From: Pelagibacteraceae bacterium AG-426-E17
GTDB taxonomy: Bacteria; Pseudomonadota; Alphaproteobacteria; Pelagibacterales; Pelagibacteraceae
Direction: 5' to 3'
DNA length: 64,000 nt
Assembly (NCBI GenBank): GCA_003210095.1
Contig: QCNP01000001.1
Coordinates: 790,001-854,000 of the forward strand
The position numbers and the translations under genes were made by a program. The notes beneath the pieces were generated by a model. The model was not told the origin of the DNA and ran no database searches. It saw only the letters and a program-made list of their open reading frames with translations. Below, piece after piece: positions 42,051 through 51,202 of the stretch. How positions within the stretch are numbered: the stretch's first letter is position 1; every line of letters begins with the position of its first letter.

Positions 42051-42749
42051 TTAAATTATTTTCGAAAATTTTCTAATATTCATTGTTGAGTTAAGTGGTA
42101 ATAAACCTTTCTTTAATTTTGCTTTTTTAATCTTTTTATTAAACTTATTTGCAAATTTATAAACACTTTGTGACCTTCCGCCCACATTAATTATACCTTT
42201 TTTATTTATAAGTTTAAAAAATACTTTAGCTAAATCTTCGTGAAACATAAAATTTGTTTTTAAGTTTGTATAAGCAAGTTTGTGAACAAAAGGCTTTTCA
42301 GTCATGCAAATTCTTAAAATTAAAGAATTTTTATACATACTCACTGCAGCCTCACCTCCAAGTTTGGACCATGCATAGTTATTTATTGGTAGCACTGGAT
42401 TTTTTTCGTTGTAACTACCCGACTTTGATGGATAAACATAATTTGTCGAAAAATAAATCAATTTAATATTTCTTTCATAACAGGCCTTAACAACATTACA
42501 CGTTCCAATTATGTTAACATCTATACTATTATTTATATTTTTATCATGCGCATTCATCGGTCTAGAAATAGCTGCAGTGTGCACAAAATATTTAGGTTTA
42601 TGCTTTGATAAATATCTTTTGATACTTTGAAAATTTTTAATATTTAATTTTTTTGAAGTTGGATATAAAATATTTCTATTAATATGAATTTTTTTAAAAA
42701 CTTTTCCAAATCTTCCTGAACCACCAGTAAATATTATTTTTTTTTTCAT
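42051..42749 (-). CDS. rfbD: dTDP-4-dehydrorhamnose reductase-like (short RmlD)
   Basis: 232 aa, shorter than the usual about 290-aa RmlD. NAD(P) motif FTGGSGRFGKVF, Ser/Tyr/Lys site STNYVYPSKSG with YAWSKLGGE. Last step of dTDP-sugar synthesis, reducing the 4-keto group. Overlaps rfbC by 4 bp in the leftward rfbBACD operon. The shorter C-terminus lacks part of the substrate domain, so the product may be a different 6-deoxysugar. Confidence 0.68.
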   Translation of the reverse strand: MKKKIIFTGGSGRFGKVFKKIHINRNILYPTSKKLNIKNFQSIKRYLSKHKPKYFVHTAAISRPMNAHDKNINNSIDVNIIGTCNVVKACYERNIKLIYFSTNYVYPSKSGSYNEKNPVLPINNYAWSKLGGEAAVSMYKNSLILRICMTEKPFVHKLAYTNLKTNFMFHEDLAKVFFKLINKKGIINVGGRSQSVYKFANKFNKKIKKAKLKKGLLPLNSTMNIRKFSKII

Positions 42750-43270
42750 CCCTTTTTAACATAACTTTCAAATGAAAGAGCTTTTTTATCTTTTTCAGAT
42801 AATATAGGTTTTTTAATCCCCCAATTTATTTTAAGCTTTTCATCGTTCCATTTTATTGAAGTTTCACTATTTTTATGTCTATAATTACTACAAGCATACA
42901 AGACTATATTTTCTTTTTCCAATCCTAAAAAACCATGAGCAAAACCCTTGGGAATAAAAAAAGATTTACAATTACTGTCACTCAGTAATACTTTATGATG
43001 TTTACCAAAAGTTTTAGAATTTTTTCGTAAATCAACTGCAACATCCAAAATTTTACCCTTTAAAACTACTATAATTTTATCTTGTGCATTTTTAGATTGA
43101 AAGTGAAGACCTCTTAGAACATTCTTTTTAGATTTAGATGCTACACAAAAAACAATTTTTTTTTTAAAGATTTTAACTTTGAAACTTTCTCTTAACCAAC
43201 CTCTTTGATCAAAAAATTTTTTTCCGTTCAGGACAAAAAGATCTTTTATTTTTGTTTTAATTTTACGCAT
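42746..43270 (-). CDS. rfbC: dTDP-4-dehydrorhamnose 3,5-epimerase
   Basis: 174 aa cupin-fold epimerase: FDQRGWLRESF, catalytic His in VLRGLHFQ, LDVAVDLRKNSKTFG and FIPKGFAHGFLGLE (second His, Tyr context). Converts dTDP-4-keto-6-deoxyglucose to the rhamno form. Between rfbA and rfbD. Confidence 0.92.
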   Translation of the reverse strand: MRKIKTKIKDLFVLNGKKFFDQRGWLRESFKVKIFKKKIVFCVASKSKKNVLRGLHFQSKNAQDKIIVVLKGKILDVAVDLRKNSKTFGKHHKVLLSDSNCKSFFIPKGFAHGFLGLEKENIVLYACSNYRHKNSETSIKWNDEKLKINWGIKKPILSEKDKKALSFESYVKKG

Positions 43271-43273
43271 TAA

Positions 43274-44140
43274 TTAAATGAGTTTTTTTAAGTAGTCAGA
43301 ATATTCGCATTTTCCGTAAAATTTCATTGCGTTTTTAATATTTTTACTTGTAATCCAACGATTTTTTAACGCTATTTCCTCTAAACATGCAATTTTAAAA
43401 CCTTGTCTATTTTCGATAGCTGAAACAAAAGCACTTGTCTTATAAAAATGATCTATCGAACCTGTGTCTAACCACGCACCACCTCTACCCAAAAGTTCAG
43501 AGGATAGTTGTTTTTTTTTAAGATATATTTTTAAAAGATCTGTGATTTCCAATTCTTTTCTTCTTGAAGGTTTTAATTTTTTTGCATACCCGACAACATT
43601 TTTGTCAAAAAAATAAAGTCCAGTAATTGCTAAATCAGAAAAAAACTTTTTTGGTTTTTCCTTAATTTGATTTATTTTTCCATTATTATTAGTTTTTGCA
43701 ACACCAAACAATTCAGGTTTAACAACCTTATGTAAAATTACTTTCGCCCCCTTTTTTAATTTAGTTGATCTTAAGAGCATAGAGGTTAAATTTTGACCAT
43801 AAAAAAAGTTATCTCCTAATATTAAGGCAACTTCTTTATTATCTATAAATTTTTCACCAATTAAAAACGCATCAGGTAAACCTTTTGGATAACTTTGTTC
43901 TTTGTAAGATATTTTAATTCCTAAGTTTTTTCCATCAGGTAAAATTTTTTTATACTGTTTAACTTCACCTTTGTTAACTATGATAAGTATATCTTTTATC
44001 TTTGCTAACATTAAAATAGATAAAGGGTAAAAAATTAAAGGTTTATCGTAAATTGGTAAAAGTTGTTTGTTTATAGCTTTTGTCAATGGACTCATTCTGG
44101 TCCCTTTACCACCAGATAAAATTATTGCTTTTTTAATCAT
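43274..44140 (-). CDS. rfbA: Glucose-1-phosphate thymidylyltransferase
   Basis: 288 aa. The nucleotidyltransferase signature LSGGKGTRMSPLTKAINKQL, metal aspartate in LILGDNFFYG and GRGGAWLDTGS are RmlA. Makes dTDP-glucose from dTTP and glucose-1-phosphate. Overlaps rfbB by 8 bp. Confidence 0.94.
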   Translation of the reverse strand: MIKKAIILSGGKGTRMSPLTKAINKQLLPIYDKPLIFYPLSILMLAKIKDILIIVNKGEVKQYKKILPDGKNLGIKISYKEQSYPKGLPDAFLIGEKFIDNKEVALILGDNFFYGQNLTSMLLRSTKLKKGAKVILHKVVKPELFGVAKTNNNGKINQIKEKPKKFFSDLAITGLYFFDKNVVGYAKKLKPSRRKELEITDLLKIYLKKKQLSSELLGRGGAWLDTGSIDHFYKTSAFVSAIENRQGFKIACLEEIALKNRWITSKNIKNAMKFYGKCEYSDYLKKLI

Positions 44141-45158
44141 TTAATTTACCTAATCTTTTAGTGATATCTCTTTTTTTAATCGTAGTATAGTATCTCATAT
44201 TTTTTAAATACCATTCAAACGTATTTTCTAAACCTGTTTTAATATTTATTTTTGCTTTCCATTTTAGTTTATTATTTATTTTATTACTATTAAGAGCATA
44301 TCTAAAATCGTGACCAGGTCTATCTTTCACAAATTTTATTTTAACATTTTTTCCTAATTTCAATTTTTTTTTTCCAATTTTTATAATAAATTTAGCAATA
44401 TCTATGTTTCTTGAATTTAAATTTGATCCAATGTTATAAAATTCACCAATTTTACCTCCTTGAAATACTTTTATTAGTGCTTCACAATGATCTGTTACAT
44501 GAATCCATTCTCGTAAATTTTCTCCTTTTCCATATAAAGTTAAAGGTTTGTTATTAATTACATTATAGATTAATTTTGGAATTAATTTTTCTGGATGTTG
44601 TCTTGGACCGTAATTATTTGAGCAATTAGTAATTATTGCTTTTATTTTAAAAGTTTTTAAATAAGAATACACAAGATGATCAGATGAAGCTTTTGTAGCT
44701 GCATAAGGTGAGCTAGGTTTATAGGGATCATTTTCTTTACTTCTACCTTTAATTACATCTCCATAAACCTCATCAGTTGAGATATGTATTAATTTACAAT
44801 TTTTATATTTTTTAGAATATCCTCTGAAACATTCTAATAAATTGTACACACCCATAATGTTACTATTAATAAATTCGCCAGGATTATCAATTGATCTATC
44901 CACATGAGTTTCGGCCGCTAGATTAAAAATTCCGACAGGTCTAAAAACTTTTAATATTTTTTTCAAATTTTTACTATCATTAATATTTATTTTGTAAAAT
45001 TTATAATTTTTAGATTTAGCAAACTCCCTAGTATTATAAAAAGAGGAAGCATAATTTATTTTATCAATATTTATAACTTTATAATTTTTTTCAAGAAGCT
45101 TTTTAATTAAATTACTACCTATAAAACCAAGTCCACCAGTTACAATAACACTTTTCAT
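44133..45158 (-). CDS. rfbB: dTDP-glucose 4,6-dehydratase
   Basis: 341 aa SDR. NAD motif VTGGLGFIGSNL, THVDRSIDNP, STDEVYGDV with the catalytic Asp-Glu, and YAATKASSDHLV with YxxxK. Gives dTDP-4-keto-6-deoxyglucose. First gene of the leftward operon, divergent from a glycosyltransferase. Confidence 0.95.
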   Translation of the reverse strand: MKSVIVTGGLGFIGSNLIKKLLEKNYKVINIDKINYASSFYNTREFAKSKNYKFYKININDSKNLKKILKVFRPVGIFNLAAETHVDRSIDNPGEFINSNIMGVYNLLECFRGYSKKYKNCKLIHISTDEVYGDVIKGRSKENDPYKPSSPYAATKASSDHLVYSYLKTFKIKAIITNCSNNYGPRQHPEKLIPKLIYNVINNKPLTLYGKGENLREWIHVTDHCEALIKVFQGGKIGEFYNIGSNLNSRNIDIAKFIIKIGKKKLKLGKNVKIKFVKDRPGHDFRYALNSNKINNKLKWKAKINIKTGLENTFEWYLKNMRYYTTIKKRDITKRLGKLND

Positions 45159-45204
45159 TTTTTTTTTTACAATAATAGTATGTTTAAGTATAGTTCATTA
45201 TTAA

Positions 45205-46080
45205 ATGGAATTTACAAGCAATAATCTTACTTTTATAATTGTCACTTTTAAAAGTAGAAATGTCATTTTTGATTGTCTAAATTCTCTTCCCAAAAATTTT
45301 TCAAAATTAATAATTGAAAACTCATCTGACGAAGAATTAAAAAAAGAAATAGAGCAAAATTATGTTGATACACATGTGATTTTATCAACAAATATAGGGA
45401 TGGGAGCTGGTAATAATATTGGAATTTTAAAATCAAAAACAGATTTTGTTTATATACTGAACCCAGATGTAAAATTTAATGAAAATACATTTAAATTTTT
45501 AAATAACTCAATCACAAATTTAAAAGATTTTGCAATATTGTCTCCAATTTCTGATAACCTAAATTATCCAAATTACAAAGTGGAAACCAGAACCAACATT
45601 AGCAGTGATGAACTAAACAAAGATTTAATGCCAGTTTCTGAAATTGATGGTTATTCAATGATTATAAATAAAAAATATTTTTCAGATAAAAATTATTTTG
45701 ATGAAAATTTTTTTATGTATTTAGAAAACGTTGATTTATGTCTGAGAGCAAAAAAAAATAATGGAAAATTATTTATTGTCCAAAAATCAAAAATTAATCA
45801 CCTTGGAGCCAAAGCTGTTGATAAAAAATTTCATGAACAAATTGAATATTCAAGAAATTGGCATTGGATGTGGTCTAAATTTTATTTTAACAAAAAATAT
45901 AAAGGTATTTTAATATCTTTAATAATTGGATTAACAAGCTTATTAATTAATTCTTTTAAATATTTTATTTACATGTTGATATTAAACAAAATTAAAAAAA
46001 AAGCATATTTGATGAGAATATCTGGTCTTTGGAATTCAATGATAGGTAAAACATCATGGTATAGACCTAAAATAAATTAG
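45205..46080 (+). CDS. Glycosyltransferase family 2 (rhamnosyltransferase-like)
   Basis: 291 aa. GT2/WbbL layout: FIIVTFKSRNVIFDCLNSLP, IGMGAGNNIGILK, DFVYILNPDVKFN (DxD-like) and EIDGYSMIINKKYF, ending with two hydrophobic segments. Likely uses the dTDP-sugar made by the divergent rfb operon. Its end overlaps apt by 4 bp. Confidence 0.82.
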   Translation: MEFTSNNLTFIIVTFKSRNVIFDCLNSLPKNFSKLIIENSSDEELKKEIEQNYVDTHVILSTNIGMGAGNNIGILKSKTDFVYILNPDVKFNENTFKFLNNSITNLKDFAILSPISDNLNYPNYKVETRTNISSDELNKDLMPVSEIDGYSMIINKKYFSDKNYFDENFFMYLENVDLCLRAKKNNGKLFIVQKSKINHLGAKAVDKKFHEQIEYSRNWHWMWSKFYFNKKYKGILISLIIGLTSLLINSFKYFIYMLILNKIKKKAYLMRISGLWNSMIGKTSWYRPKIN

Positions 46081-46604
46081 TGACCTGGAAATTCGACTAG
46101 ATTTTCGACTTTGTAACCTTTTTTAATTAGTAAATCAGATCCACCTAAATCAAACAGATTAATTACAAAAATAAAAGCTGCTACTTTGCCTTTTGATATT
46201 TCTACTAATTTTGCTGAGGCCTCAGCTGTACCACCTGTCGCTATTAAATCATCTATTATAAGAACATGATCTTTTTCATTAAAAGAGTCTTTGTGAACTT
46301 CTATGGTTGCCGTCCCATATTCTAATTCAAAGTCTATTGAGTGAGTATCAGCTGGAAGTTTATTTTTTTTTCTTAACATTATAAAAGGTTTTTTTAAAAT
46401 ATAAGAAACCGCCGCAGCAAATACAAACCCACGTGATTCAACTGCTGCTATTTTATCAAATTTGTATTTTTTCGATTTTTCAACAATTTGATTAATAGTT
46501 TCCTCAAAAGCTTTTTCATTTTTAATCAATGTTGTAATGTCTCTAAATAAAATCCCTTTTTTTGGATAGTCAGGAATTGATCTTATAAATTTTTTAATAT
46601 CCAT
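46077..46604 (-). CDS. apt: Adenine phosphoribosyltransferase
   Basis: 175 aa from ATG 46604 (MDIKKFIRSIPDYPKKG), where family members start; an upstream ATG at 46652 would add 16 unrelated residues. The PRPP motif is VLIIDDLIATGGTAEAS. Converts adenine to AMP. Divergent from mtnP, which releases adenine from methylthioadenosine, so the pair recycles the purine. Confidence 0.92.
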   Translation of the reverse strand: MDIKKFIRSIPDYPKKGILFRDITTLIKNEKAFEETINQIVEKSKKYKFDKIAAVESRGFVFAAAVSYILKKPFIMLRKKNKLPADTHSIDFELEYGTATIEVHKDSFNEKDHVLIIDDLIATGGTAEASAKLVEISKGKVAAFIFVINLFDLGGSDLLIKKGYKVENLVEFPGH

Positions 46605-46645
46605 TAAAATTTGCGTTATAATATTAAATAAACTATCTTTTAAAT

Positions 46646-47518
46646 ATGGCAAACAATAAATTAGCTATTATAGGTGGAAGTGGTCTTTATGATGTTGAGG
46701 AATTTAAAGATAGAGAGTTATTAGATATATCAACACCGTGGGGAAAACCGTCAGATAAAATTTTAAAGACAAACTACAAAGGAAAGGAAGTGTATTTCTT
46801 GCCAAGACATGGAAGAGGACATTTTATAAATCCATCAAATATAAATTTTAGATCAAACATTGATGCCTTAAAACAACAGGGTGTAACAGATATTGTGTCA
46901 GTATCTGCTGTAGGTTCTTTAAAAGAAAACTTACCTCCAGGTAAGTTTGTTATTGTTGATCAGTTTATTGACAGAACTTTTGCTAGAAATAAAACTTTCT
47001 TTGATGATGAAATAGTAGCACATGTTTCAATGGCGCACCCAACATCAATTGGATTAATGAATGCTTGTGAAGAAGCTATTAAAAAAGAAAAAATTGAATA
47101 CCAGAGAGGTGGTACTTATGTGGTCATGGAAGGACCTCAGTTTTCTACTCTGGCAGAGTCAAATTTGTACAGGTCTTGGAAGGCAGATGTTATAGGAATG
47201 ACTAATATGCCAGAAGCTAAATTAGCAAGAGAGGCTGAGATAAGGTATGCTTCAGTTTCTATGGTTACAGATTATGATTGTTGGCACCCAGATCATGAAA
47301 ATGTTGATGTTCAACAAGTAATCAAAGTTCTTTTAGCTAATGCAGCTAAAGCTAAAAATATGATTAAAAATTTAATTGTAAATTTTGAAAGCCATCTTGA
47401 TCCAAATGATCCTACTAATAATTGTTTAGATGTTGCAATAATAACTTCGCCTGAAAAAAGGACACAAAAAACAAAGGATAAACTTAAAACAGTTGCTGGT
47501 AGAGTTTTAAATAAATGA
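46646..47518 (+). CDS. mtnP: S-methyl-5'-thioadenosine phosphorylase
   Basis: 290 aa PNP-family enzyme: AIIGGSGLYDVEEF, then FLPRHGRGHFINPS, VMEGPQFSTLAESN (phosphate site) and VIGMTNMPEAKLAREAEI. Splits MTA into adenine and methylthioribose-1-phosphate. First of mtnP-mtnA-aldolase-speDE. Confidence 0.94.
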   Translation: MANNKLAIIGGSGLYDVEEFKDRELLDISTPWGKPSDKILKTNYKGKEVYFLPRHGRGHFINPSNINFRSNIDALKQQGVTDIVSVSAVGSLKENLPPGKFVIVDQFIDRTFARNKTFFDDEIVAHVSMAHPTSIGLMNACEEAIKKEKIEYQRGGTYVVMEGPQFSTLAESNLYRSWKADVIGMTNMPEAKLAREAEIRYASVSMVTDYDCWHPDHENVDVQQVIKVLLANAAKAKNMIKNLIVNFESHLDPNDPTNNCLDVAIITSPEKRTQKTKDKLKTVAGRVLNK

Positions 47519-48585
47519 GAATTGAAGGTAAAGAATACCGTACTATTTGGTTTGAAAATAATGTCGTAAAAATTATAGATCAAACAAAACTTCCACATCA
47601 GTTTATCATTAAGGACTTAAAAAAGGTAAATGATGCTATAAATGCAATTAAAACAATGGAAGTACGAGGTGCACCTTTAATAGGTGCAACAGCCGCATAT
47701 GGTTTAGTGTTAGCAATACTGGAAAATAATGATCAATCATTTCTAAAAAAATCTGCAAATGATTTAATTAGTTCAAGACCAACAGCAATAAACCTTAAGT
47801 GGGCTGTTGATAGAATGATGAACAAATTATCAGGTGTTAATAGTGATAAAATTTTAGAAATAGCTATAAATGAGTCAAAAGAAATTTGTGAAGAAGATAT
47901 AAATTTTTGTGAAAATATAGGATTGAATGGTCTTAGGATAATTGAGGAAATTTATAATAAAAAAAAAGATACAGTAAATATTCTAACCCATTGCAACGCC
48001 GGATGGCTTGCAACAATTAATTGGGGAACAGCTACTTCACCAATTTATCATGCTCACAAAAAAGGTATTCCAGTTCATGTTTGGGCAGATGAAACAAGAC
48101 CCAGAAATCAAGGAGCTAACTTAACTTCATATGAGTTAAATGAGGAAGGAATTAATAATACAATTATTGCAGATAATACTGGAGGTATTTTAATGCAAAG
48201 AGGTGAAGTAGATATGTGTATTGTTGGAACAGATAGAACTTTATCTAATGGTGATGTATGTAATAAAGTTGGCACTTATTTAAAAGCGTTAGCCGCTCAC
48301 GATAATGAAATTCCTTTTTACGTAGCTCTTCCAAGCTCAACTATTGATTGGAATATAAAAGATCATAAAGAAATACCTATTGAGGAAAGAAATTCTGAGG
48401 AACTATCTCATGTAGAAGGATTTGATGATGAGGGAAAAATAAAAAAAATACAAATATATCCAAAGAAAAGTAAAGCAATGAACTTAGCGTTTGATGTTAC
48501 ACCTGCAAAATATGTGACTGGATTAATTACCGAAAAAGGTATTTGTGAAGCATCTACAGAGGGATTAAGAAAATTATTTAAATGA
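47515..48585 (+). CDS. mtnA: S-methyl-5-thioribose-1-phosphate isomerase
   Basis: 356 aa eIF2B-like isomerase: MEVRGAPLIGATAAYGL, catalytic Cys in LTHCNAGWLAT and Asp in VGTDRTLSNGDVCNK. Converts methylthioribose-1-phosphate to methylthioribulose-1-phosphate. ATGA overlap of 4 bp with mtnP. Confidence 0.94.
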   Translation: MRIEGKEYRTIWFENNVVKIIDQTKLPHQFIIKDLKKVNDAINAIKTMEVRGAPLIGATAAYGLVLAILENNDQSFLKKSANDLISSRPTAINLKWAVDRMMNKLSGVNSDKILEIAINESKEICEEDINFCENIGLNGLRIIEEIYNKKKDTVNILTHCNAGWLATINWGTATSPIYHAHKKGIPVHVWADETRPRNQGANLTSYELNEEGINNTIIADNTGGILMQRGEVDMCIVGTDRTLSNGDVCNKVGTYLKALAAHDNEIPFYVALPSSTIDWNIKDHKEIPIEERNSEELSHVEGFDDEGKIKKIQIYPKKSKAMNLAFDVTPAKYVTGLITEKGICEASTEGLRKLFK

Positions 48586-49229
48586 TAAATTTAGAAAAAA
48601 GAAAAGAAGTAATTAAATATTCAATTAAATTGAATACTACCAATTTATCCCCTCTAAGATCTGGAAATATTTCAGCAAGAAGTGATGAAAATGGTATTCA
48701 AGGTTTTTTAATTACACCTTCAGGAAAAAAGTACGACACACTTAAAGAGGATGATATTGTTTTTGTTTCTAATGATGGAAATCATGACACAAATTTAGTA
48801 CCATCATCTGAGTGGAGATTTCATAAAGATATTTATTTGAAAAAACCAGATGCAAAAGCAATAGTACATGCTCACTCCCCACACGCAACGGCTGTATCAG
48901 CTCATGGCAAAGATATTCCTGCCTTTCATTACATGGTGGCTTTAGCAGGTGGCGACAATATCAAATGTGCTAAATACGCAACTTTTGGTACACAAGAATT
49001 GTCTAACAACATTATTGATGCATTAGAAAATAGAAAGGCGTGTCTCATGTCAAATCATGGACAAGTTGCATTTGGAGATAATCTAGAAAGTGCTTTTGAG
49101 TTAGCTGAGGAACTAGAAAATATTTGTCATCAATACATAAATACAATAAAGTTAGGAGATCCTAATATTCTTTCATCGAGTGAGATGGATGTAATATTGG
49201 AAAAAGTAAAAAATTACAAAAAAGGATAA
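48582..49229 (+). CDS. Class II aldolase, DHAP-shunt type (Ald2-like)
   Basis: 215 aa class II aldolase/adducin fold. Zn histidines are in VHAHSPHATA, a third is in CHQYIN, and the catalytic Glu is in PSSEWRFHKDIY. LAGGD and YATFGTQELS fit the methylthioribulose-1-P/deoxyribulose-1-P aldolase (DHAP shunt) rather than MtnB. It would give dihydroxyacetone phosphate plus (methylthio)acetaldehyde. It overlaps mtnA by 4 bp. The rest of the universal salvage route (MtnC/D/E) is not here. Confidence 0.8.
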   Translation: MINLEKRKEVIKYSIKLNTTNLSPLRSGNISARSDENGIQGFLITPSGKKYDTLKEDDIVFVSNDGNHDTNLVPSSEWRFHKDIYLKKPDAKAIVHAHSPHATAVSAHGKDIPAFHYMVALAGGDNIKCAKYATFGTQELSNNIIDALENRKACLMSNHGQVAFGDNLESAFELAEELENICHQYINTIKLGDPNILSSSEMDVILEKVKNYKKG

Positions 49230-49234
49230 TTTTT

Positions 49235-50275
49235 ATGACGAAAGTAGGGGAGCACGTCACTTTTGATTTTATTGGAACTCAAAAAGAGTATGACCCAAAA
49301 TTTTACGAAAAATTAGTATATAAAATTGCAAAGAAAGCAAAAGTAGTTGTTCTAGAAATTTCAAAATATAAATTTGAACCTCAAGGTTTTACTTTAGTGG
49401 CATTATTAGCAGAGTCTCATATTAGTTTTCATACATTTCCTGAAAAAGGAATTATAAGTTTTGATTTTTTTACTTGTGGCAAGATATCTCCATCTGTTGC
49501 GTTAGAGGTTTTAAAGAAAGAAATTAAACATACAAGGATAGTAAAAAAAGAGTTTAACAGAGATACAGTTGATTATTACGACGATATTTATAGCTCACCA
49601 GGCCTAAAGAAATTTTATATGGTCAAAAATATTCTTGAGGACTTTACATCAAAAGTAGGACAACACATTCAAATTTTAGATTTAGAGCAATTTGGTAAAG
49701 CTTTGTTTATAGATAGTGAATTACAGGTAGCAGAGAAAGATGAACATCTTTACAGTTCTACTTTTGTAAATTCTGGATTGAATCTAAATCCAGAAAAAAA
49801 TAACTCAGCCATAATTGGAGGTGGGGATGGAGGAGTTGCAAGGGAATGCATTAATCAAGGTTTCAATTATATTGATTGGTACGAGCTTGATCCTCAAGTG
49901 GTTGATGTATGTGAAAAACATTTGAGCAAAGTTGGACAAAAAGCAACAAAGAAAAATTCTGTTAAGTGTGTATGGGGAGATGCTTTCGAAAGTATAAAAA
50001 AAGTTGAAGATAACAAATATGATAAAATTTTCGTAGATTTAAATGATGATCAGTATTGTATCGATTTAGCTGCTAAAAATATTAAATCTTTAAAAAGAAT
50101 TCTAAAACCTAATGGTACAATTACTGCTCAAGTTGGCAGCCAAGACAAAAAACCAAAACAAGTTGAAAAATGGTTAAATTTATTTAAAAAAAGTTTTGGT
50201 AATTCTTCCCTAGATAGAATTTACATACCAAGTTTTGATTGTTCTTGGAATTTTGCATCATCATTAAATAAATAA
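49235..50275 (+). CDS. Fused S-adenosylmethionine decarboxylase - aminopropyltransferase (SpeD/SpeH-SpeE)
   Basis: 346 aa. Residues 1 to about 112 are a prokaryotic AdoMetDC: Ser61 (AES, pyruvoyl cleavage site), His66 and Cys81. The remainder is spermidine synthase-like: IDSELQVAEKDEHLYSS, SAM-ribose loop IGGGDGGVARE and WYELDPQVVDV. The substrate loop reads FVDLNDDQY instead of the usual VDSTDP, so the amine acceptor may differ from putrescine. Makes dcAdoMet and transfers its aminopropyl group, releasing MTA that mtnP recycles. 5 bp after the aldolase. Confidence 0.87.
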   Translation: MTKVGEHVTFDFIGTQKEYDPKFYEKLVYKIAKKAKVVVLEISKYKFEPQGFTLVALLAESHISFHTFPEKGIISFDFFTCGKISPSVALEVLKKEIKHTRIVKKEFNRDTVDYYDDIYSSPGLKKFYMVKNILEDFTSKVGQHIQILDLEQFGKALFIDSELQVAEKDEHLYSSTFVNSGLNLNPEKNNSAIIGGGDGGVARECINQGFNYIDWYELDPQVVDVCEKHLSKVGQKATKKNSVKCVWGDAFESIKKVEDNKYDKIFVDLNDDQYCIDLAAKNIKSLKRILKPNGTITAQVGSQDKKPKQVEKWLNLFKKSFGNSSLDRIYIPSFDCSWNFASSLNK

Positions 50276-50331
50276 TCTCTTTTTTAATCAAAAAATTTGT
50301 GAAATACTATGTATATATATTTGGAGGAAAT

Positions 50332-51159
50332 ATGAATATGATTAAAAAATTCAGCTTAGGATTATTGATAACTTTATTTTTATCAGTATCTGCTAATGCT
50401 GACAAAATAAGAATTGGTACTGAGGGTGCTTATCCACCATGGAATTCTAAAGATGCTTCAGGTAAGTTAATTGGATTTGAAGTTGAGTTAGCATGGACAC
50501 TTTGTAGATACATTGGACAACAGTGTGAAATTGTTGAACAAGATTGGGATGGTATGATACCTGCATTAATAATGAGAAAATTTGATGCAATAATGGCTGG
50601 AATGTCAATTACTGATGAAAGAAAAAAAGCTATAAACTTTTCACAAGGTTATGCAGATGAAGTAGCTTCACTAGCAGTAATGAAAGGCTCAAATCTTGAA
50701 GGCATGCAAACTTCTGAAGGAATTAATCTTACTAAAAAGTCTGGTGCTGTTAAAAAAGATTTAAAAACTATAACTGGAGCTTTAGCTGGTAAAACTGTAT
50801 GCGTACAAACGGCTACTATTCACCAAAATTTTTTAGAATCTGGTGATGTGGGTAAAGTAAATGTAAGAACTTATAAAACTCAAGATGAAGTAAATTTAGA
50901 TTTAGCATCTGGTAGATGTGATGTTGCTCTTGCTGCTGCTGTAGCTTTTACTGATTATGCGGAAAAATCTAAAAAACCTGTAGTTCTTGTTGGGCCTACT
51001 TTTTCAGGGGGCGCTTTTGGAAATGGCGTTGGTGTTGGAATTAGAAAAGATGACACTGAACTTTTAAAAGCTTTTAATAGTGCGATTAATAAAGCTAGAA
51101 AAAATGGGGACATAAGCAGAATTGCAACCAAATGGTTTGGCTTCGACGCTTCAATGTAA
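50332..51159 (+). CDS. Polar amino-acid ABC transporter, periplasmic binding protein
   Basis: 275 aa from ATG 50332 (GGAGG 8 bp upstream). Signal peptide (FSLGLLITLFLSVSANA), then the SBP3 fold: TEGAYPPWNSKD, FEVELAWTLCRYIG and ITDERKKAINFSQGY. Resembles lysine/arginine/ornithine or octopine binders. Cationic amino acids or polyamines are possible, the latter suggested by the upstream polyamine genes. A hairpin follows directly. Confidence 0.85.
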   Translation: MNMIKKFSLGLLITLFLSVSANADKIRIGTEGAYPPWNSKDASGKLIGFEVELAWTLCRYIGQQCEIVEQDWDGMIPALIMRKFDAIMAGMSITDERKKAINFSQGYADEVASLAVMKGSNLEGMQTSEGINLTKKSGAVKKDLKTITGALAGKTVCVQTATIHQNFLESGDVGKVNVRTYKTQDEVNLDLASGRCDVALAAAVAFTDYAEKSKKPVVLVGPTFSGGAFGNGVGVGIRKDDTELLKAFNSAINKARKNGDISRIATKWFGFDASM

Positions 51160-51172
51160 ATATTTAATGATT

Positions 51173-51195
51173 GGCGACTATATAATATAGTCGCC
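51173..51195 (+). terminator. Perfect hairpin after the binding-protein gene
   Basis: GGCGACTATA (51173-51182) and TATAGTCGCC (51186-51195) form a perfect 10-bp stem with a 3-nt loop, followed by TTTC and the permease start 7 nt later. It looks like an internal attenuator or 3'-protecting stem, as at tauA and dctP. Confidence 0.75.
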
Positions 51196-51202
51196 TTTCA
51201 AA

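Noticed and set aside
36136-46080. Intact prophage or integrative element
   Set aside because: No integrase, transposase, capsid or terminal repeats beyond the two tRNA copies were found.
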